Notes: generated from the sequence alone by a model not told the origin. DNA of 64,000 nucleotides from Trichocoleus sp. FACHB-46 (GCF_014695385.1 NZ_JACJOD010000006.1:372001-436000), one strand, 5' to 3'. Shown: positions 1 to 10,252, numbered from the stretch's first letter. Program-made: numbers and translations.

Positions 1-363
1 AAGGTATTTGTAGGGCAACAAGTGATATTGAAAAAGGTTTATTCAATCAGTCACAGGTGTCAGTACATCGACCCTCTATCCAATCATTTCTTCGCTCAGC
101 TGGTACTAATTCCGGACAAGCCTTGAGATTATTATCTATCGTGAGATTTGGCTATAAGATTTGGCGATCGCGACCTAGCAAAATGCGAGCCCTGAGATCA
201 TTAAAGACTCAGAACTCGCATCGTTGTTATCTATAACCGCATCCATCGTCTAGGGAGTGTATGGATGATGACAATCAAAATCTGGCAGATGCGGTGATTT
301 TAATCATAGGTAAAAATTTATGGCTGCTCAGAAATAAGGAATAATTCCTCAGAGCAAATCCTT
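1..363. other. Non-coding stretch at the left edge
   Basis: No convincing gene is seen. It holds the hairpin at 183-221 and a second weaker palindromic hairpin at 325-356 (TGCTC...GAGCA around GGAATAATTCC). Both fit 3' flanks of minus-strand transcription from the small ORF at 364-522. A gene extending in from the left cannot be recognised. Confidence 0.4.
183..221 (-). terminator. Hairpin, probable terminator on the minus strand
   Basis: Two-step inverted repeat: ATGCGAG (183-189) pairs with CTCGCAT (215-221), and inside it CTGAG (192-196) pairs with CTCAG (208-212). Read on the minus strand the stem is followed by a short T run (CTCGCATTTTGC). It lies about 140 bases downstream of the small minus-strand ORF at 364-522, which it could terminate. 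The T tract is short, so strength is uncertain. Confidence 0.45.
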
Positions 364-522
364 TTAGCGGCGTCCTTCGGGTTCATAGGCTCTCGACCAG
401 CAACGCTCTAACACTTCAACTTTGTGCACATGCCAGAAGCGCTGGGGATTTAAAATCACTTTATGGCTGGAGGAGAAAACAGGTTGATTGAGGAATTGCC
501 AGAAGGGGAAACTCATGTTCAT
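364..522 (-). CDS. Small hypothetical protein (52 aa)
   Basis: The ORF begins ATG at 522, with an alternative ATG two codons later at 516, and stops with TAA at 364-366. The product is rich in aromatic and basic residues (FWQF near the start, RFWHVHKVEVLE in the middle) and ends with a charged tail EPEGRR. There is no membrane segment or signal peptide. I do not recognise the family. In favour of a real gene are the balanced composition, the hairpins downstream on the same strand and the otherwise gene-free surroundings. Against it, there is no clear Shine-Dalgarno sequence. Function unknown. Confidence 0.4.
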   Translation of the reverse strand: MNMSFPFWQFLNQPVFSSSHKVILNPQRFWHVHKVEVLERCWSRAYEPEGRR

Positions 523-1075
523 AGGGTTGTGCTCTTGAGGTGTAGGGCGGAGGTGATGAAGCAGGTGTCAGAAGATACCGACGTTTTATTCTGCCGCGCT
601 GTTTGGTGTTGTTATTAACATGCCAGAAGTCACTACTAAATTTCCTAGTGAGGATTGCGGAATCTTAGAGGCTATTTTTTCAGGCTCCGTATTTTCACGA
701 GGTAAAGAACGCGACAGTACTGAAATATCGGTGGTGGGTAATGCTGTTGAACTGCACCAAATGGGCTGGCTGTAGTCATGTCGTGGGGGCTCTATTTCAT
801 GAATCGCTCCAAAGGAATCGAAACAAAATCTCTATCTTTAGATTCCGCAATGGTAAGAGCTAATCCGCACTGTTATAGATGAAAAGTTGATGTTTAAATG
901 CACTTTAAAGAGATTTCTTTATGTAGTTGAGGATGTGGACAGGGGCAGCGATCGCTATAGCGGCAAATTTGGGATTTCCTCAAATCCGTTCGGGACACGT
1001 CCGACAGGATTCTTCCCAAGGTAAACTGTTGAAATTGGCTGGTACTTGGCCGCTTGACGTTTGAGATGGGGCGCT
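523..1075. other. Intergenic stretch upstream of glyS
   Basis: No supported gene. A 51-codon ATG ORF at 620-775 exists but lacks a ribosome-binding site and family resemblance. The last 150 bases should hold the glyS promoter; I could not pick a clear -35/-10 pair. No glyQ (alpha subunit) lies here, so the two glycyl-tRNA synthetase genes are unlinked, as is common in cyanobacteria. Confidence 0.4.
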
Positions 1076-3250
1076 ATGGCGACGTTTTTGTTAGAAGTAG
1101 GCACGGAAGAACTGCCTGCAAGTTTTGTGGATTCAGCTTTGGAGCAGTGGCGATCGCAGATTCCTCAAAGCCTGACTGAGCGCTACTTATTGCCTGAAAA
1201 TCAAGCGACTGAAGCGGTTGAGGTCTATGGCACCCCCCGGCGCTTAGCTGTACTGATTAAAGGTTTGCCCACTCAACAACCGGACCAAACAGAAGAGGTG
1301 AAAGGCCCTCCGGTTCAGGCAGCTTTTAAGGATGGGAAGCCTACCAGAGCCGCAGAAGGATTTGCTCAGAAGCAGGGTGTGACTCTGGAGGCGCTAGAAA
1401 TCCGGGCGACGGAGAAAGGAGAGTTTGTTTTTGTTCAAAAGGTGATTGCTGGCCGCCCCACGGCTAAGCTGCTCACAGAGCTGGTGCCGCAGTGGATCAA
1501 CAGCTTGGAAGGGAAGCGATTTATGCGCTGGGGAGATGGCGACCTGAAGTTTCCTCGCCCAATTCGTTGGCTCGTGACTTTGCTAGACGAGACTGTTTTA
1601 CCCCTCAAAATCGTGAGCGGTTCGGAAGTGGTGACGAGCGATCGCGTTTCGCGCGGTCATCGGGTGTTACATCCCCAACCTGTCACCATTCAGCAGCCTG
1701 GAGATTATTTAGCAACCATGCGGGCAGCCTCGGTAGAGCCTGACCCAGAGCAGCGGCGAACTACGATTCAATCACAGGTACAGGCGGCGGCGCAAAAGGT
1801 TGGAGGTTACGCTTTAATCTCGCCTAGCTTGTTGACAGAAGTAACGAATTTAGTGGAATGGCCTTCCGCTGTCGTCGGTCAGTTTGATGCGGAGTTTCTG
1901 GAGCTACCCTCGGAAGTTAGCATCACCGAAATGGAAAGCCATCAACGCTACTTCCCAGTTTTTCAAAGTGAAGGCTCTACGGAACTCCTGCCCTATTTCA
2001 TTACTGCTTCTAATGGCGATCCTGCCAAGGCTGACATCATTGCTGCGGGAAACCAGCGGGTGATTCGAGCGCGGCTTTCCGATGGCAAGTTCTTCTTTGA
2101 TGCCGATCGCGCTAATCCTCTAGAGAGTTATCTGCCGCGTCTGGAAACTGTGACTTTTCAAGAAGCCTTAGGGTCAGTGCGAGATAAAGTGACGCGAATT
2201 GGTCAAATTGCCGATCGCATTGCTGAGCAATTGCACGTGTCAGAGCGCGATCGCAGCCAAATCCAACGGGCAGCGCTGCTGTGTAAGGCGGATTTGGTGA
2301 CGCAGATGGTGGGTGAGTTTCCGGAACTGCAAGGAGTGATGGGCCAAAAGTACGCTCTGGCTAGTGGTGAACCCGAAGCCGTAGCGACGGCAATTGTGGA
2401 GCATTACTTACCGAAGGGCGCAGGCGATCGCTTGCCGCAAACTTTGGCGGGCCAGGTGGTGGGCTTGGCGGATCGCTTAGATACCCTGGTTGGCATTTTT
2501 AGTTTGGGCATGATGCCCAGCGGTTCCTCTGATCCCTTTGCTCTACGTCGGGCTGCGAATGCGGTAGTGAACGTTACTTGGGTGGCTAGCTTACCTCTGA
2601 ACTTGTTGCAACTACTGGAACAAGTGACGGCTGACTTTGCGGCCAGTCATCCAGCAGTTTTGAAAATGAGCGTGTCGGAACTGTTGCAACAGTTGAAGGA
2701 CTTTTTCTTGCAACGGGTTCGGACGCTGCTGCAAGAAGACCGCCATATCGATTACGACTTGGTGAATGCGGTGTTGGGGGAAAACGACCCTGAATATACA
2801 GAGCGAGCGTTGAAAGACTTGCTGGATGTTCGCGATCGCGCTCTCTTTCTGCAATCTCTTCGCAACGATGGCACGCTAGCGAAAATCTATGAGACGGTGA
2901 ATCGAGCTTCGCGGTTGGCGGCTCAGGGAGATCTGGATACGAAGTCGTTAGACCCAGCAGCTTTGGTTAATTCTGATTTGTTTAAGCAGCCCTCTGAACA
3001 GGCGTTTTATGATGCGTTGGTGCAGTTGGTGCCTCAAACTCAAGTGGCTCAGGCGGAGCGAGATTACCAAAAGTTAGTGGCTGGGTTGAGTCAGATTGCG
3101 CCAACGGTTAGCAGCTTCTTTGATGGTCCGGAGAGCGTTTTGGTAATGGATTCTGACCCGGAGATTAAGCGGAATCGGCTGAATCTGTTGGGTTTGCTGC
3201 GAAATCATGCGCGGGTGTTGGCGGATTTTGGGGCGATTGTGAAGGGGTAG
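1076..3250 (+). CDS. glyS: Glycine--tRNA ligase beta subunit
   Basis: Beta subunit of the bacterial alpha2beta2 glycyl-tRNA synthetase, which charges tRNA-Gly in the cytoplasm. The product starts [17 protein letters not shown], the diagnostic N-terminus of GlyS, and at 724 aa has the usual family length. The body (about residues 1-550) is the tRNA-synthetase 2f region and the last 100 or so residues ([19 protein letters not shown] onward) form the DALR-like anticodon-binding end. An in-frame TTG at 1061 would add five residues (MRWGA), but the ATG at 1076 matches the family start exactly. The catalytic alpha subunit GlyQ is not in the window. Identification is by clear sequence resemblance. 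Confidence 0.97.
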   Translation: MATFLLEVGTEELPASFVDSALEQWRSQIPQSLTERYLLPENQATEAVEVYGTPRRLAVLIKGLPTQQPDQTEEVKGPPVQAAFKDGKPTRAAEGFAQKQGVTLEALEIRATEKGEFVFVQKVIAGRPTAKLLTELVPQWINSLEGKRFMRWGDGDLKFPRPIRWLVTLLDETVLPLKIVSGSEVVTSDRVSRGHRVLHPQPVTIQQPGDYLATMRAASVEPDPEQRRTTIQSQVQAAAQKVGGYALISPSLLTEVTNLVEWPSAVVGQFDAEFLELPSEVSITEMESHQRYFPVFQSEGSTELLPYFITASNGDPAKADIIAAGNQRVIRARLSDGKFFFDADRANPLESYLPRLETVTFQEALGSVRDKVTRIGQIADRIAEQLHVSERDRSQIQRAALLCKADLVTQMVGEFPELQGVMGQKYALASGEPEAVATAIVEHYLPKGAGDRLPQTLAGQVVGLADRLDTLVGIFSLGMMPSGSSDPFALRRAANAVVNVTWVASLPLNLLQLLEQVTADFAASHPAVLKMSVSELLQQLKDFFLQRVRTLLQEDRHIDYDLVNAVLGENDPEYTERALKDLLDVRDRALFLQSLRNDGTLAKIYETVNRASRLAAQGDLDTKSLDPAALVNSDLFKQPSEQAFYDALVQLVPQTQVAQAERDYQKLVAGLSQIAPTVSSFFDGPESVLVMDSDPEIKRNRLNLLGLLRNHARVLADFGAIVKG

Positions 3251-3292
3251 GTTGGTTTGTTTTCTCTAGCTGAGTTCTGTGGAAACCGAGCC

Positions 3293-3374
3293 TTGGGGGC
3301 ACTCGCCCCCAAACCCCCGCTGAAGGACGGTTGCGTCCTCCAGACCTCCTCCAAAAGGGGTTTGCCTCCAAAAG
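3293..3374. repeat. Compound hairpin repeat after glyS
   Basis: Contains two perfect short hairpins: TTGGGGGC (3293-3300) / GCCCCCAA (3305-3312) with a 4-base loop, and GGACG (3325-3329) / CGTCC (3334-3338) with a 4-base loop. A direct repeat CCTCCAAAAG follows at 3348-3357 and 3365-3374. GC-rich elements with this GGGGGC-hairpin plus GGACG-hairpin layout recur between genes in cyanobacterial genomes, so this is probably a dispersed repeat rather than a gene. It could also act as a glyS terminator, though no T tract follows directly. Confidence 0.55.
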
Positions 3375-3409
3375 AGTTTGGTAATTGGAAGTGAGTCATA
3401 GGGTGGGTT

Positions 3410-3622
3410 ATGGATGGTTCTGGCTTGGATGGTAGAAGGCGATCGCGGTGGCGGTTGTGGGTGTTGATCGTGAGTAGCGGGGTGTTGGTGCCTACGGCGA
3501 TCGCGTTGACGGATTCTAAAGCGGTTTTGGTAGGAGCGCTGTTCGGCTTATGCCTGTATCAGGTGCGCCGATATTACTCTTCATCTCCGGAAGTTTTCCC
3601 TGGAAGAGAACCAGAGGATTGA
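3410..3622 (+). CDS. Small putative membrane protein (70 aa)
   Basis: The ORF has a basic N-terminus (GRRRSRWRLW) followed by one long or two short hydrophobic segments (about residues 16-32 and 38-53: VLIVSSGVLVPTAIALT and AVLVGALFGLCLYQV), then a polar tail. The positive-inside arrangement and GC-rich codon use fit a real inner or thylakoid membrane peptide. A GGGTGGG stretch lies just before the ATG but is too close for an ideal ribosome-binding site. I do not recognise the family. It lies between glyS and murD on the same strand and could be co-transcribed with murD. Confidence 0.4.
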   Translation: MDGSGLDGRRRSRWRLWVLIVSSGVLVPTAIALTDSKAVLVGALFGLCLYQVRRYYSSSPEVFPGREPED

Positions 3623-3724
3623 GCGGCATATCCTATGTCTCCCGGTCTGCTAAATCTGCCTGTGCGACTCCGTTCCGCAGTAACATAAGGGTTGCTCTTT
3701 TAGGAATGCCTACCGACTGCCAAT

Positions 3725-5092
3725 ATGCCTAACGCTTATGTGATTGGTTTGGGAAAATCAGGGATTGCTTCAGCAAAACTTCTACAGCGTGAAGGTTGGC
3801 AAGTAACGGTAAGCGATCGCGGCAATTCTGAGGAGTTGCAACAACAACGCCAATTGCTTCTGAGTGCAGGAATTGCGGTCGAGTTGGGAGATAGCTTTAA
3901 TCCGGAGGTGGCCGCTCCTGAATTAGTGGTGGTTAGTCCTGGGGTGCCTTGGGATGTGCCTGGATTAGTGCGGGCGCGAGAGCTAGGAATTGACACCATT
4001 GGCGAGATTGAGCTGGCCTGGCGATATTTGCAAAAGCAGCATTGGGTTTGTGTCACGGGCACCAATGGTAAAACGACGACGACGGCTCTGATTGCGGCTA
4101 TTTTTCAAGCGGCTGGGTTTGATGCGCCTGCGTTTGGCAATATTGGCTATGCGGCCTGTGAGGTGGCACTTGCTGATCCGCAGCCTGATTGGGCGATCGC
4201 GGAATTGAGCAGTTATCAAATCGAGTCTTCTCCTGGGGTGGCTCCTCGGATTGGCGTTTGGACGACCTTCACCCCGGATCACTTAGCGCGTCACAAGACT
4301 CTGGAAAACTACTACAACATCAAAGCTCACTTGCTACGTCAGTCTCAGCATCAAGTGTTTAACGGAGACGATCCTTTTCTGAGACAGATTGGGCCTAGCC
4401 AGTGGCCCAATGCGGGTTGGACAAGTGTGACCGGAAAGGCTGGCTTGATTGGCGATCCAGCTCTAGGCACCTATATTGAGGATGGTTGGGTGATTGCTCA
4501 AGGAGAAGCGATCCTCCCGGCGAATACCCTACGGATGCCTGGAAGTCACAATCAACAAAATCTCTTGCTAGCGGTGGCAGCGGCTCGGCTAGCAAAGATT
4601 AGCAAAGAGGCCATTACTCAGGCGATCGCAAATTTCCCTGGAGTTCCTCACCGTTTAGAACATATCTGCGATTGGCAAGGCATTGAGTTCATCAATGACA
4701 GTAAAGCCACCAACTATGATGCGGCAGAGGTCGGATTGGCTTCGGTGGAGAGCCCGGCGATTTTGATTGCAGGTGGCGAAGCTAAAGAAGGTGACGACAA
4801 AGGTTGGTTGCAAGTAATCCACGCGAAAGCGACGGCAGTGTTGCTAATTGGCAATGCTGCGCCTACATTTGCTCAGCGCCTCAAGCAAGTCGGCTACACC
4901 CAGTTTGAGATTGTGGAAACAATGGAGCGAGCCGTGATAAGTGGGGCAGAACTAGCCCAAAAGCACCAAGCAAAAGTAGTGCTGCTCTCGCCTGCCTGTG
5001 CCAGCTTTGATCAATACGCCAATTTTGAGCAACGCGGCGATCATTTTCGTCAACTCTGTAAGACGTTTGTGGCTAAGCACCCCACACTCTAA
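3725..5092 (+). CDS. murD: UDP-N-acetylmuramoyl-L-alanine--D-glutamate ligase
   Basis: Cytoplasmic Mur ligase that adds D-glutamate to UDP-MurNAc-L-Ala with ATP, an early peptidoglycan step. At 455 aa it has typical MurD length. The N-terminal Rossmann-like domain starts [16 protein letters not shown]. The Mur-ligase P-loop GTNGKTTT sits at residues 112-119, and the central domain carries the [10 protein letters not shown] motif typical of MurD. The C-terminal domain holds the [12 protein letters not shown] element. The ATG at 3725 fits the family start. The gene runs convergently into the next minus-strand gene, and the two stop codons overlap by a few bases (5089-5092). Confidence 0.97.
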   Translation: MPNAYVIGLGKSGIASAKLLQREGWQVTVSDRGNSEELQQQRQLLLSAGIAVELGDSFNPEVAAPELVVVSPGVPWDVPGLVRARELGIDTIGEIELAWRYLQKQHWVCVTGTNGKTTTTALIAAIFQAAGFDAPAFGNIGYAACEVALADPQPDWAIAELSSYQIESSPGVAPRIGVWTTFTPDHLARHKTLENYYNIKAHLLRQSQHQVFNGDDPFLRQIGPSQWPNAGWTSVTGKAGLIGDPALGTYIEDGWVIAQGEAILPANTLRMPGSHNQQNLLLAVAAARLAKISKEAITQAIANFPGVPHRLEHICDWQGIEFINDSKATNYDAAEVGLASVESPAILIAGGEAKEGDDKGWLQVIHAKATAVLLIGNAAPTFAQRLKQVGYTQFEIVETMERAVISGAELAQKHQAKVVLLSPACASFDQYANFEQRGDHFRQLCKTFVAKHPTL

Positions 5093-5625
5093 GCTGAGGG
5101 GGCAGCTAACATGCCCTCGCTCAGACCCGCATCACAAAGCCGCTGTGCTCCGATATTACGACTCAGCACCGCCAAGCCTGCTAGATGAGCTTGTAGTCCA
5201 GCGGTACTAGCGCAACAGTCGGTAAGGACGATCGGTTCAATACCGCGATCGAACAAATCCATCGCAATCTTCAACACACACATATCGGTGTCGATGCCCA
5301 CCACATTGATCCGTTTGATTTGGTGCTCACCTAAGGATTGAATCAAAGTATTGGGTAAGCCACAAAGCCCTGGTTTTGTATAGACACATTCTGGCTTGGC
5401 ATAAGGTTCCAGTTCTGGAACCAGGCTGGTTTCGGGTTCGCGATCGCAATTGTGCCAATTTAGCAGCCGACAATAAGGCCCATCGTCTTGATTCACAAAC
5501 CGAGTGAACAAAATTGGCCCATAATCTCCTTGCTGAATTAAGCGAACCACGCGCCGAGGAATATGATGGGTAAACTCGTTGATAAAGCCCTGCTGTACAT
5601 CAACGACAAGTAATGGCACCGACAT
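5089..5625 (-). CDS. Isochorismatase-family cysteine hydrolase
   Basis: A 178-residue single-domain hydrolase of the isochorismatase/nicotinamidase fold. The family triad is visible: Asp9 in [10 protein letters not shown], Lys84 in YTKPGLCGL and the nucleophile Cys116 in [20 protein letters not shown]. Such enzymes hydrolyse amides or vinyl ethers (nicotinamide, carbamoyl compounds, isochorismate). The substrate cannot be told from the motifs. It lacks the metal-site pattern I would expect for a classical nicotinamidase, so a general cysteine hydrolase is the safest call. The gene stands alone between convergent murD and the MHYT kinase on the same strand. Confidence 0.88.
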   Translation of the reverse strand: MSVPLLVVDVQQGFINEFTHHIPRRVVRLIQQGDYGPILFTRFVNQDDGPYCRLLNWHNCDREPETSLVPELEPYAKPECVYTKPGLCGLPNTLIQSLGEHQIKRINVVGIDTDMCVLKIAMDLFDRGIEPIVLTDCCASTAGLQAHLAGLAVLSRNIGAQRLCDAGLSEGMLAAPSA

Positions 5626-5716
5626 GGAGAAGCCTGCTGAACTGATTACTGATCAACTTACTGCTGAGGGTAGGGGGATACATCAGTCAGGAGAGTAATT
5701 GTTATCCCTGTTACCT

Positions 5717-8700
5717 CTAGCTAATTTCGCTTTGTAGCGATCGCGCCAAAATAACAATCTGGTCGAAGCGAAAATTTGCCACCAGTTCAACTAAAGCACA
5801 GCTAAGCGCAGCATGCTCTCCAGGAATTTGTTGAATGAGCTTGAGGATTAGGAGATCACTTCCTTGTAAAGCCGCTAAATGCAACTGTTCTATCCAGTCG
5901 GGCGGCATCACCTTAAGGCTATTGGGGCTAAGTGGTTCGGGAGAACTTCGGTGAATGAGCGATCCATCTGCCTGCGTAGTGCGAGGAAAGATTTTTGCAG
6001 AGTGGCTATCCTCTAGTTCGCTGTAGATGTACTGCACGCCCAAATACTGGCTGATTTTCCCTAATAATTCCTCTCGGTTGAAAGGTTTGCCCATAAAGTC
6101 ATCGCATCCAGCCAATAAGATGGACTGACGTTGTTCTTCAAAGGCACTGGCAGTTAAAGCAATAATCACCGTGGCTTCTCCTTTTAGCGAAGCCCGGATA
6201 CATTGAGTTGCTTCATAACCATTCATCACGGGCATCCGCATATCCATCCAGATTAGATGTGGAGCCCAGCTTTCCCAGAGAGCGATCGCTTCTTGGCCAT
6301 TGGTGGCTTCTCTAACCTCAAACCCTACAGAACTGAGGAGCCTGGTGAGCAGAAGGCGATTGGTGCGTTGGTCTTCGGCAACCAAAATGCGATAAGTGGG
6401 CTGATTGGGTACTATGCCAACGACTTTATGGCGGATTGGTAGAGAGATGGCTACCTGAGCGGTTTGCACTGGGTAAACGGGTAAGGTAAAGCGGAACTGA
6501 GAACCCTGCCCCATCGTGCTACTAACAGCAATTTCTCCACCCATGAGTTGCACAAACTTCTGGCTAATGGCTAAGCCTAAGCCCGTTCCTTGCTGCGATT
6601 TTAAGCCACTAGTTGTTTGGGCAAAAGCTGTAAACAAATTATTCAGTTCATTGGCTTCCATCCCAGGGCCTGTATCGGCAATCTCAAAAGAAAGCGCTAG
6701 GGGTTGATCGCTGACTACATTTCCGTAGAGCAATTTTAGGTCGGAAGCAACCTCAACCTTCTGACCGCTAGCTGCTGATTCCTGTCTCCTCCCTGCTAAC
6801 TCCTGCCCGATCTCTGCTCGCTTGACCCGCAATGTCACACAGCCTTGCTGAGTAAACTTGATGGCATTGCCCAAGAGATTAATCAAGACCTGACGTAGTT
6901 TGCTTTCGTCTGCTCTGATGCATTGTGGGACTTGAGGATCACAGTCGTAGATCAGTTTTAAGTTTTTAGCAGTCGCGGCAAGTTGCAACATCTCTTCGAG
7001 GTTTTGCAGCAGACGATGGAGATCGAAATCATTGGCATTGAGTGTCGATCGCCCCGCCTCAATTTTGGACATCTCCAGAATGTCGTTGATCAGCCGCAAC
7101 AGATGCTCACCGCTGCGATTAATAATGCTGAGATACTCCTTATTTTGAGCTGAGAGAGAATTGTCGCCACTCATGAGTTGCGTGAAGCCAAGAATGGCAT
7201 TTAGAGGCGTACGCAGCTCATGGCTCATGTTGGCCAGAAATTCACTCTTGGCCCGATTTGCGGCATCTGCTGTTTCTTTGGCTTGTTGTAAAGCTTGTTC
7301 TGCCCGCTTGCGCTCGGTAATGTCATTCACAATGCTGAGGAGACAAGGTTCCCCCCTGACCTCAATCATTTCAAAAGAACAGAGTCCTTCTCGAATTTCA
7401 CCGGAGCTGGTGCGAAAAGGGGCATCTACCATTTGAGCTGAACGATCGCGTTGCAGCATTCGAATCACGCGATCGCGGTCTTTGAGATCGGCCCAGATTT
7501 GTAGCTCTCTCGAAGTACAGCCAATCAGATGTTCGCGTGGGTAGCCAAACAACTTGAGGAAACTGCTATTGGCATCGACAAAGCGGCCTTCGGCAACAGT
7601 AGTGATGCAACTCGCGACTGGATTGGAATGAAAAGCTTTGGCAAATTGGTCTTGGCTTTGTTGAAAGTCTTCTTCTGTTTGCTTCTGCTGAGTGATATCG
7701 CTAAAGGTACAAACAATCCGCTCTAAAACTCCATTTTCTATAAACTGCGGATCAGCATTGACCAGCATCCAGGTGCGCTCAGAGCTGTTGGTTTGCTCAA
7801 TGCCCATCACCACGTTTCGGATCGGTTGGCGTTGGGCGATCGCCCGCTGCACAGGCAGCTCTGTTGTGGCAAAATAAGTTCCGTCTTCGCGGAGCCAACG
7901 TTGGTTGGTCCCAAATATAGACCGGATACCTTCGGTTTGATCCAACTGCAATAGTGCGATCGCGGCTTGATTACTAATGACGATTTCTGCGTCAGCATTT
8001 AGAAACAGCACCCCAACCTGCATCTCACGAATCAAGGTCCGAAACCGCTTTTCGCTTTCTAGCAACGTTTGTTGTCGGCTCAGTTGCATCGTAAATTGCT
8101 GATCAATCAAAGACGCAATCAAGATCAAGCTGAGAAGCAGTAGAGCGCCAGCAGCGACCGCGATTGCCATGAAGGGAGCGTGAACTGTCGGCGAGGAGGT
8201 GGCAAGTACGGGTTCGGACACAAATCGGCTGGCTGCCATGCCCATGTAGTGCATGCCACTAATGCCAATTCCCATCACAAAAGCACTGCCTAACTTCTGC
8301 CAAAAGGGTGCTCTGAGTGACTTATCTTGCAGTCGAAAGGCTAGCCAAAGAGCTGTGAGTGAGGCGGCAATGGCGATCGCCACCGACAGGGCCACTAAGC
8401 CAAAGTGATACTCAATCCTCGCAGGAAGGCGCATGGCAGCCATCCCTGTGTAGTGCATCCAGGCGATGGCAACACCCATGCAGATGCCGCCAGAAAGCAG
8501 TGGCAAAAATTTTGAATTAGGACGCCTCCAGATCCACAGGGCGATGCCAGAGGCAATAATGGCATAGAGCAGCGAAAGCAGAGTGGTCAACAGGTCGTAT
8601 TCAACGGGCACGGAGAGGTGAAAAGCCAACATGGCCACGAAGTGCATCGACCAAATGCCAGTCCCCATTGCCACAGCTCCACCCAACAGCCAAAGGTAGC

Positions 8701-8827
8701 GCGTTGATCTTTTGGTTGGTCGCACCCGTCCAGATAAATCCAGGGCTGTGTAGGAAGCAAAGACGGCGATCGCAAACGAAAGCGCAACTAGGCTGAGGCT
8801 ATAGCTGCCAGTCATGCCATGATTCAT
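5717..8827 (-). CDS. MHYT-domain hybrid sensor histidine kinase
   Basis: 1036-residue membrane sensor. Residues 1-250 are a seven-helix MHYT domain with the three signature motifs MHFVAM (61), MHYTGM (124) and MHYMGM (192), proposed in this family to bind metal (copper) and sense a gas or redox signal. Two PAS domains follow (about 258-380 and 390-505). Next come HisKA with phospho-acceptor His536 in MSHELRTPL, an HATPase domain (N-box [21 protein letters not shown]) and a receiver domain with acceptor Asp862 ([11 protein letters not shown]) and Lys914. About 100 residues after the receiver show no recognisable HPt motif. An insertion of about 38 residues, roughly 671-708, splits the ATPase domain; it is encoded partly by a heptad DNA repeat at 6757-6805. 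No partner regulator is adjacent. Confidence 0.95.
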   Translation of the reverse strand: MNHGMTGSYSLSLVALSFAIAVFASYTALDLSGRVRPTKRSTRYLWLLGGAVAMGTGIWSMHFVAMLAFHLSVPVEYDLLTTLLSLLYAIIASGIALWIWRRPNSKFLPLLSGGICMGVAIAWMHYTGMAAMRLPARIEYHFGLVALSVAIAIAASLTALWLAFRLQDKSLRAPFWQKLGSAFVMGIGISGMHYMGMAASRFVSEPVLATSSPTVHAPFMAIAVAAGALLLLSLILIASLIDQQFTMQLSRQQTLLESEKRFRTLIREMQVGVLFLNADAEIVISNQAAIALLQLDQTEGIRSIFGTNQRWLREDGTYFATTELPVQRAIAQRQPIRNVVMGIEQTNSSERTWMLVNADPQFIENGVLERIVCTFSDITQQKQTEEDFQQSQDQFAKAFHSNPVASCITTVAEGRFVDANSSFLKLFGYPREHLIGCTSRELQIWADLKDRDRVIRMLQRDRSAQMVDAPFRTSSGEIREGLCSFEMIEVRGEPCLLSIVNDITERKRAEQALQQAKETADAANRAKSEFLANMSHELRTPLNAILGFTQLMSGDNSLSAQNKEYLSIINRSGEHLLRLINDILEMSKIEAGRSTLNANDFDLHRLLQNLEEMLQLAATAKNLKLIYDCDPQVPQCIRADESKLRQVLINLLGNAIKFTQQGCVTLRVKRAEIGQELAGRRQESAASGQKVEVASDLKLLYGNVVSDQPLALSFEIADTGPGMEANELNNLFTAFAQTTSGLKSQQGTGLGLAISQKFVQLMGGEIAVSSTMGQGSQFRFTLPVYPVQTAQVAISLPIRHKVVGIVPNQPTYRILVAEDQRTNRLLLTRLLSSVGFEVREATNGQEAIALWESWAPHLIWMDMRMPVMNGYEATQCIRASLKGEATVIIALTASAFEEQRQSILLAGCDDFMGKPFNREELLGKISQYLGVQYIYSELEDSHSAKIFPRTTQADGSLIHRSSPEPLSPNSLKVMPPDWIEQLHLAALQGSDLLILKLIQQIPGEHAALSCALVELVANFRFDQIVILARSLQSEIS
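6757..6805 (-). repeat. In-frame heptanucleotide repeat tract (STRR-like)
   Basis: On the minus strand seven consecutive heptamers of pattern nAGnAGn run without a gap: CAGGAGT, TAGCAGG, GAGGAGA, CAGGAAT, CAGCAGC, TAGCGGT, CAGAAGG. They encode part of the extra segment ([16 protein letters not shown]) inside the kinase ATPase domain. Degenerate heptamer tracts are known as short tandemly repeated repetitive (STRR) sequences in cyanobacteria and usually lie between genes. Confidence 0.7.
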
Positions 8828-9266
8828 GGTGCTTCAAGCAAGTTTGTGTAATAACTTTTTCGTTCTCTACGAAGAAGTGTGGGAAGCTCTGTAACTTAAT
8901 CACTATAAAGTTCCCTTTGGTTAGAGCGGCTACACCCTGAAGCGCCTGTTTAAATTATGTCCACATATGTCTACAACTATGTCTTCTATAACGGAGCTGG
9001 TAGACAAAGCAGGCAAGTTGGCAAATATTGATTTTTTCTGGCACTGTAAGCGCGATCGCCTCAGAAGGGACAGGGGCGATCCGTTACGGTTCAAGTGGCT
9101 CAATTGTTGTCTATGTAACAGCTTCAGGATTGTGATTCGGAAACTGCAAGCATTCAATGTACTTAGCGCATTTCCGAGTGGAGCTTCCTAGCTAACCCTT
9201 TTAAGATGTGAGCAGGGTGAGTAGTTCGCTGCACGCTCTTCCCCAGTTATCCAGGTACCGACGGTT
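8828..9266. other. Divergent intergenic region
   Basis: About 440 bases between the MHYT kinase start and the small plus-strand gene at 9267. Overlapping short ORFs on both strands (8930-9157 minus, 8967-9191 plus) have no family resemblance or ribosome-binding sites. Promoters for both neighbours should lie here; none is clear enough to call. One HIP1-like site is present near 9050. Confidence 0.35.
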
Positions 9267-9425
9267 ATGGAAACCAAAACTAAGAAACCACAAACTCCTC
9301 CCGATGAGGCAGTGGTAGATAGAAATGTAGAGAAGATCGGCTTTGAATCCTGGGCTGCCCAGGTCAGGCAGCAAATGCTAGCCTCATTGCGAAAGCGAGG
9401 AGTAAACCCAGACGAAATTGCATAA
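9267..9425 (+). CDS. Small hydrophilic protein (52 aa), unknown function
   Basis: ATG at 9267, TAA at 9423-9425. The N-terminal third is a polar Lys/Pro-rich stretch (ETKTKKPQTPPDE). The rest looks like one amphipathic helix with the core FESWAAQVRQQMLASLRKRG followed by VNPDEIA. It has no signal peptide or membrane segment. A well-formed hairpin terminator follows immediately (9452-9482), which together with the helix-forming composition supports a real gene. I believe similar short proteins occur in other cyanobacteria but cannot name a family. Function unknown. Confidence 0.6.
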   Translation: METKTKKPQTPPDEAVVDRNVEKIGFESWAAQVRQQMLASLRKRGVNPDEIA

Positions 9426-9451
9426 ATCTAAAAAGCCCAGAATTGCTAATT

Positions 9452-9482
9452 AGCCCTATGGATTTCAAAAATCTGTAGGGCT
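9452..9482 (+). terminator. Intrinsic terminator after the 52-aa gene
   Basis: Stem AGCCCTA (9452-9458) / TAGGGCT (9476-9482), extended inside by GATTT/AAATC, then TGAAGTTTTAT. It starts 27 bases after the stop codon of the small gene at 9267-9425. The stem is also symmetrical enough to serve transcripts from the minus-strand gene at 9535. Confidence 0.6.
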
Positions 9483-9534
9483 TGAAGTTTTATAGTTGTT
9501 AGCTTGTGAAGCGATTGGAACCCAACGCGTAGGA

Positions 9535-10017
9535 TTACTCCAATGGCTTTAGAGTCACGGCATCTTCTCGAACAGGTCGAATGAAATTGCTGTTGGCACG
9601 GACAAAGCAATTACCCTTGCTAGTAGAGACAGGCAACCAGGGTTTTCCTTGCCGATCAGTCAACATAATTTGATTATCCCAATTGCCAGTCTCTGCGCGT
9701 AAACGTTGCCCTCGCTTGAAGGCAAACACCACAGGCCACTGAGAGATATTGTGTTTGTTTCGCGCAGACAAATCGGGTGGTGCATCAATGCTGTCTACCG
9801 AGATACCCTGGAATTGTCTAGCCATTCGGCAGTTGAGCCCCTTGGGGTCTGAATCAACAACTTGCCAGTTGACCTGCCTACCACCTCGCTGCCCTGGAGG
9901 TGGGGCTGGGTAGTCTCCTTGCTGGTTGGTTGTAGGGATGGCCAAGGCAAAGTTAGTGCCTAAGCCTAGTAGAGCGCAGGTCAGAGAGAGCGTAATGGTT
10001 GCAAGCTTTTTTTGCAT
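9535..10017 (-). CDS. Secreted protein of unknown function (160 aa)
   Basis: With the start at ATG 10017 the protein opens MQKKLATITLSLTCALLGLG and cleaves plausibly after ALA, a classical Sec signal peptide; an upstream ATG (10068) would bury the signal behind 17 polar residues and is unlikely. The mature part starts with a Pro/Gly linker (YPAPPPGQRGG). A compact domain follows with paired cysteines (LNCRMAR and GNCFVRAN) and a segment FKRGQRLRAETGNWDNQIMLTDRQGKPWLPV that resembles SH3-like beta-barrel proteins seen in cyanobacterial periplasm. No catalytic motif is visible. Standalone gene. Function unknown; the SH3-like suggestion is inference from pattern only. Confidence 0.75.
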   Translation of the reverse strand: MQKKLATITLSLTCALLGLGTNFALAIPTTNQQGDYPAPPPGQRGGRQVNWQVVDSDPKGLNCRMARQFQGISVDSIDAPPDLSARNKHNISQWPVVFAFKRGQRLRAETGNWDNQIMLTDRQGKPWLPVSTSKGNCFVRANSNFIRPVREDAVTLKPLE

Positions 10018-10252
10018 AGTGAGAGTGAGTCCTTGATGGCAATGCTGAAGTGTAAGATTGAGCGACAAAACATCAGCTCATGGCTTACCCCCACTGGCTT
10101 GCAGGGAAATTAGCTAGAGCCTTCAGTCGCTGATAAGAACTACACAACTCATCGCCCCATTTCGCATAACCGTAAAGTTGCGATCGCGCCTGACGCACTC
10201 CCTAAGTGGTTAAGGGGCGATCGCTCAGCAGAAATAGAGTTTAGGACAAAAA

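Noticed and set aside
620-775. 51-codon ATG ORF upstream of glyS
   Set aside because: No ribosome-binding site, no recognisable family and composition like random sequence.
8930-9191. Two overlapping ORFs on opposite strands in the divergent region
   Set aside because: Mutual antisense overlap, no start signals and no protein-like pattern; treated as non-coding.
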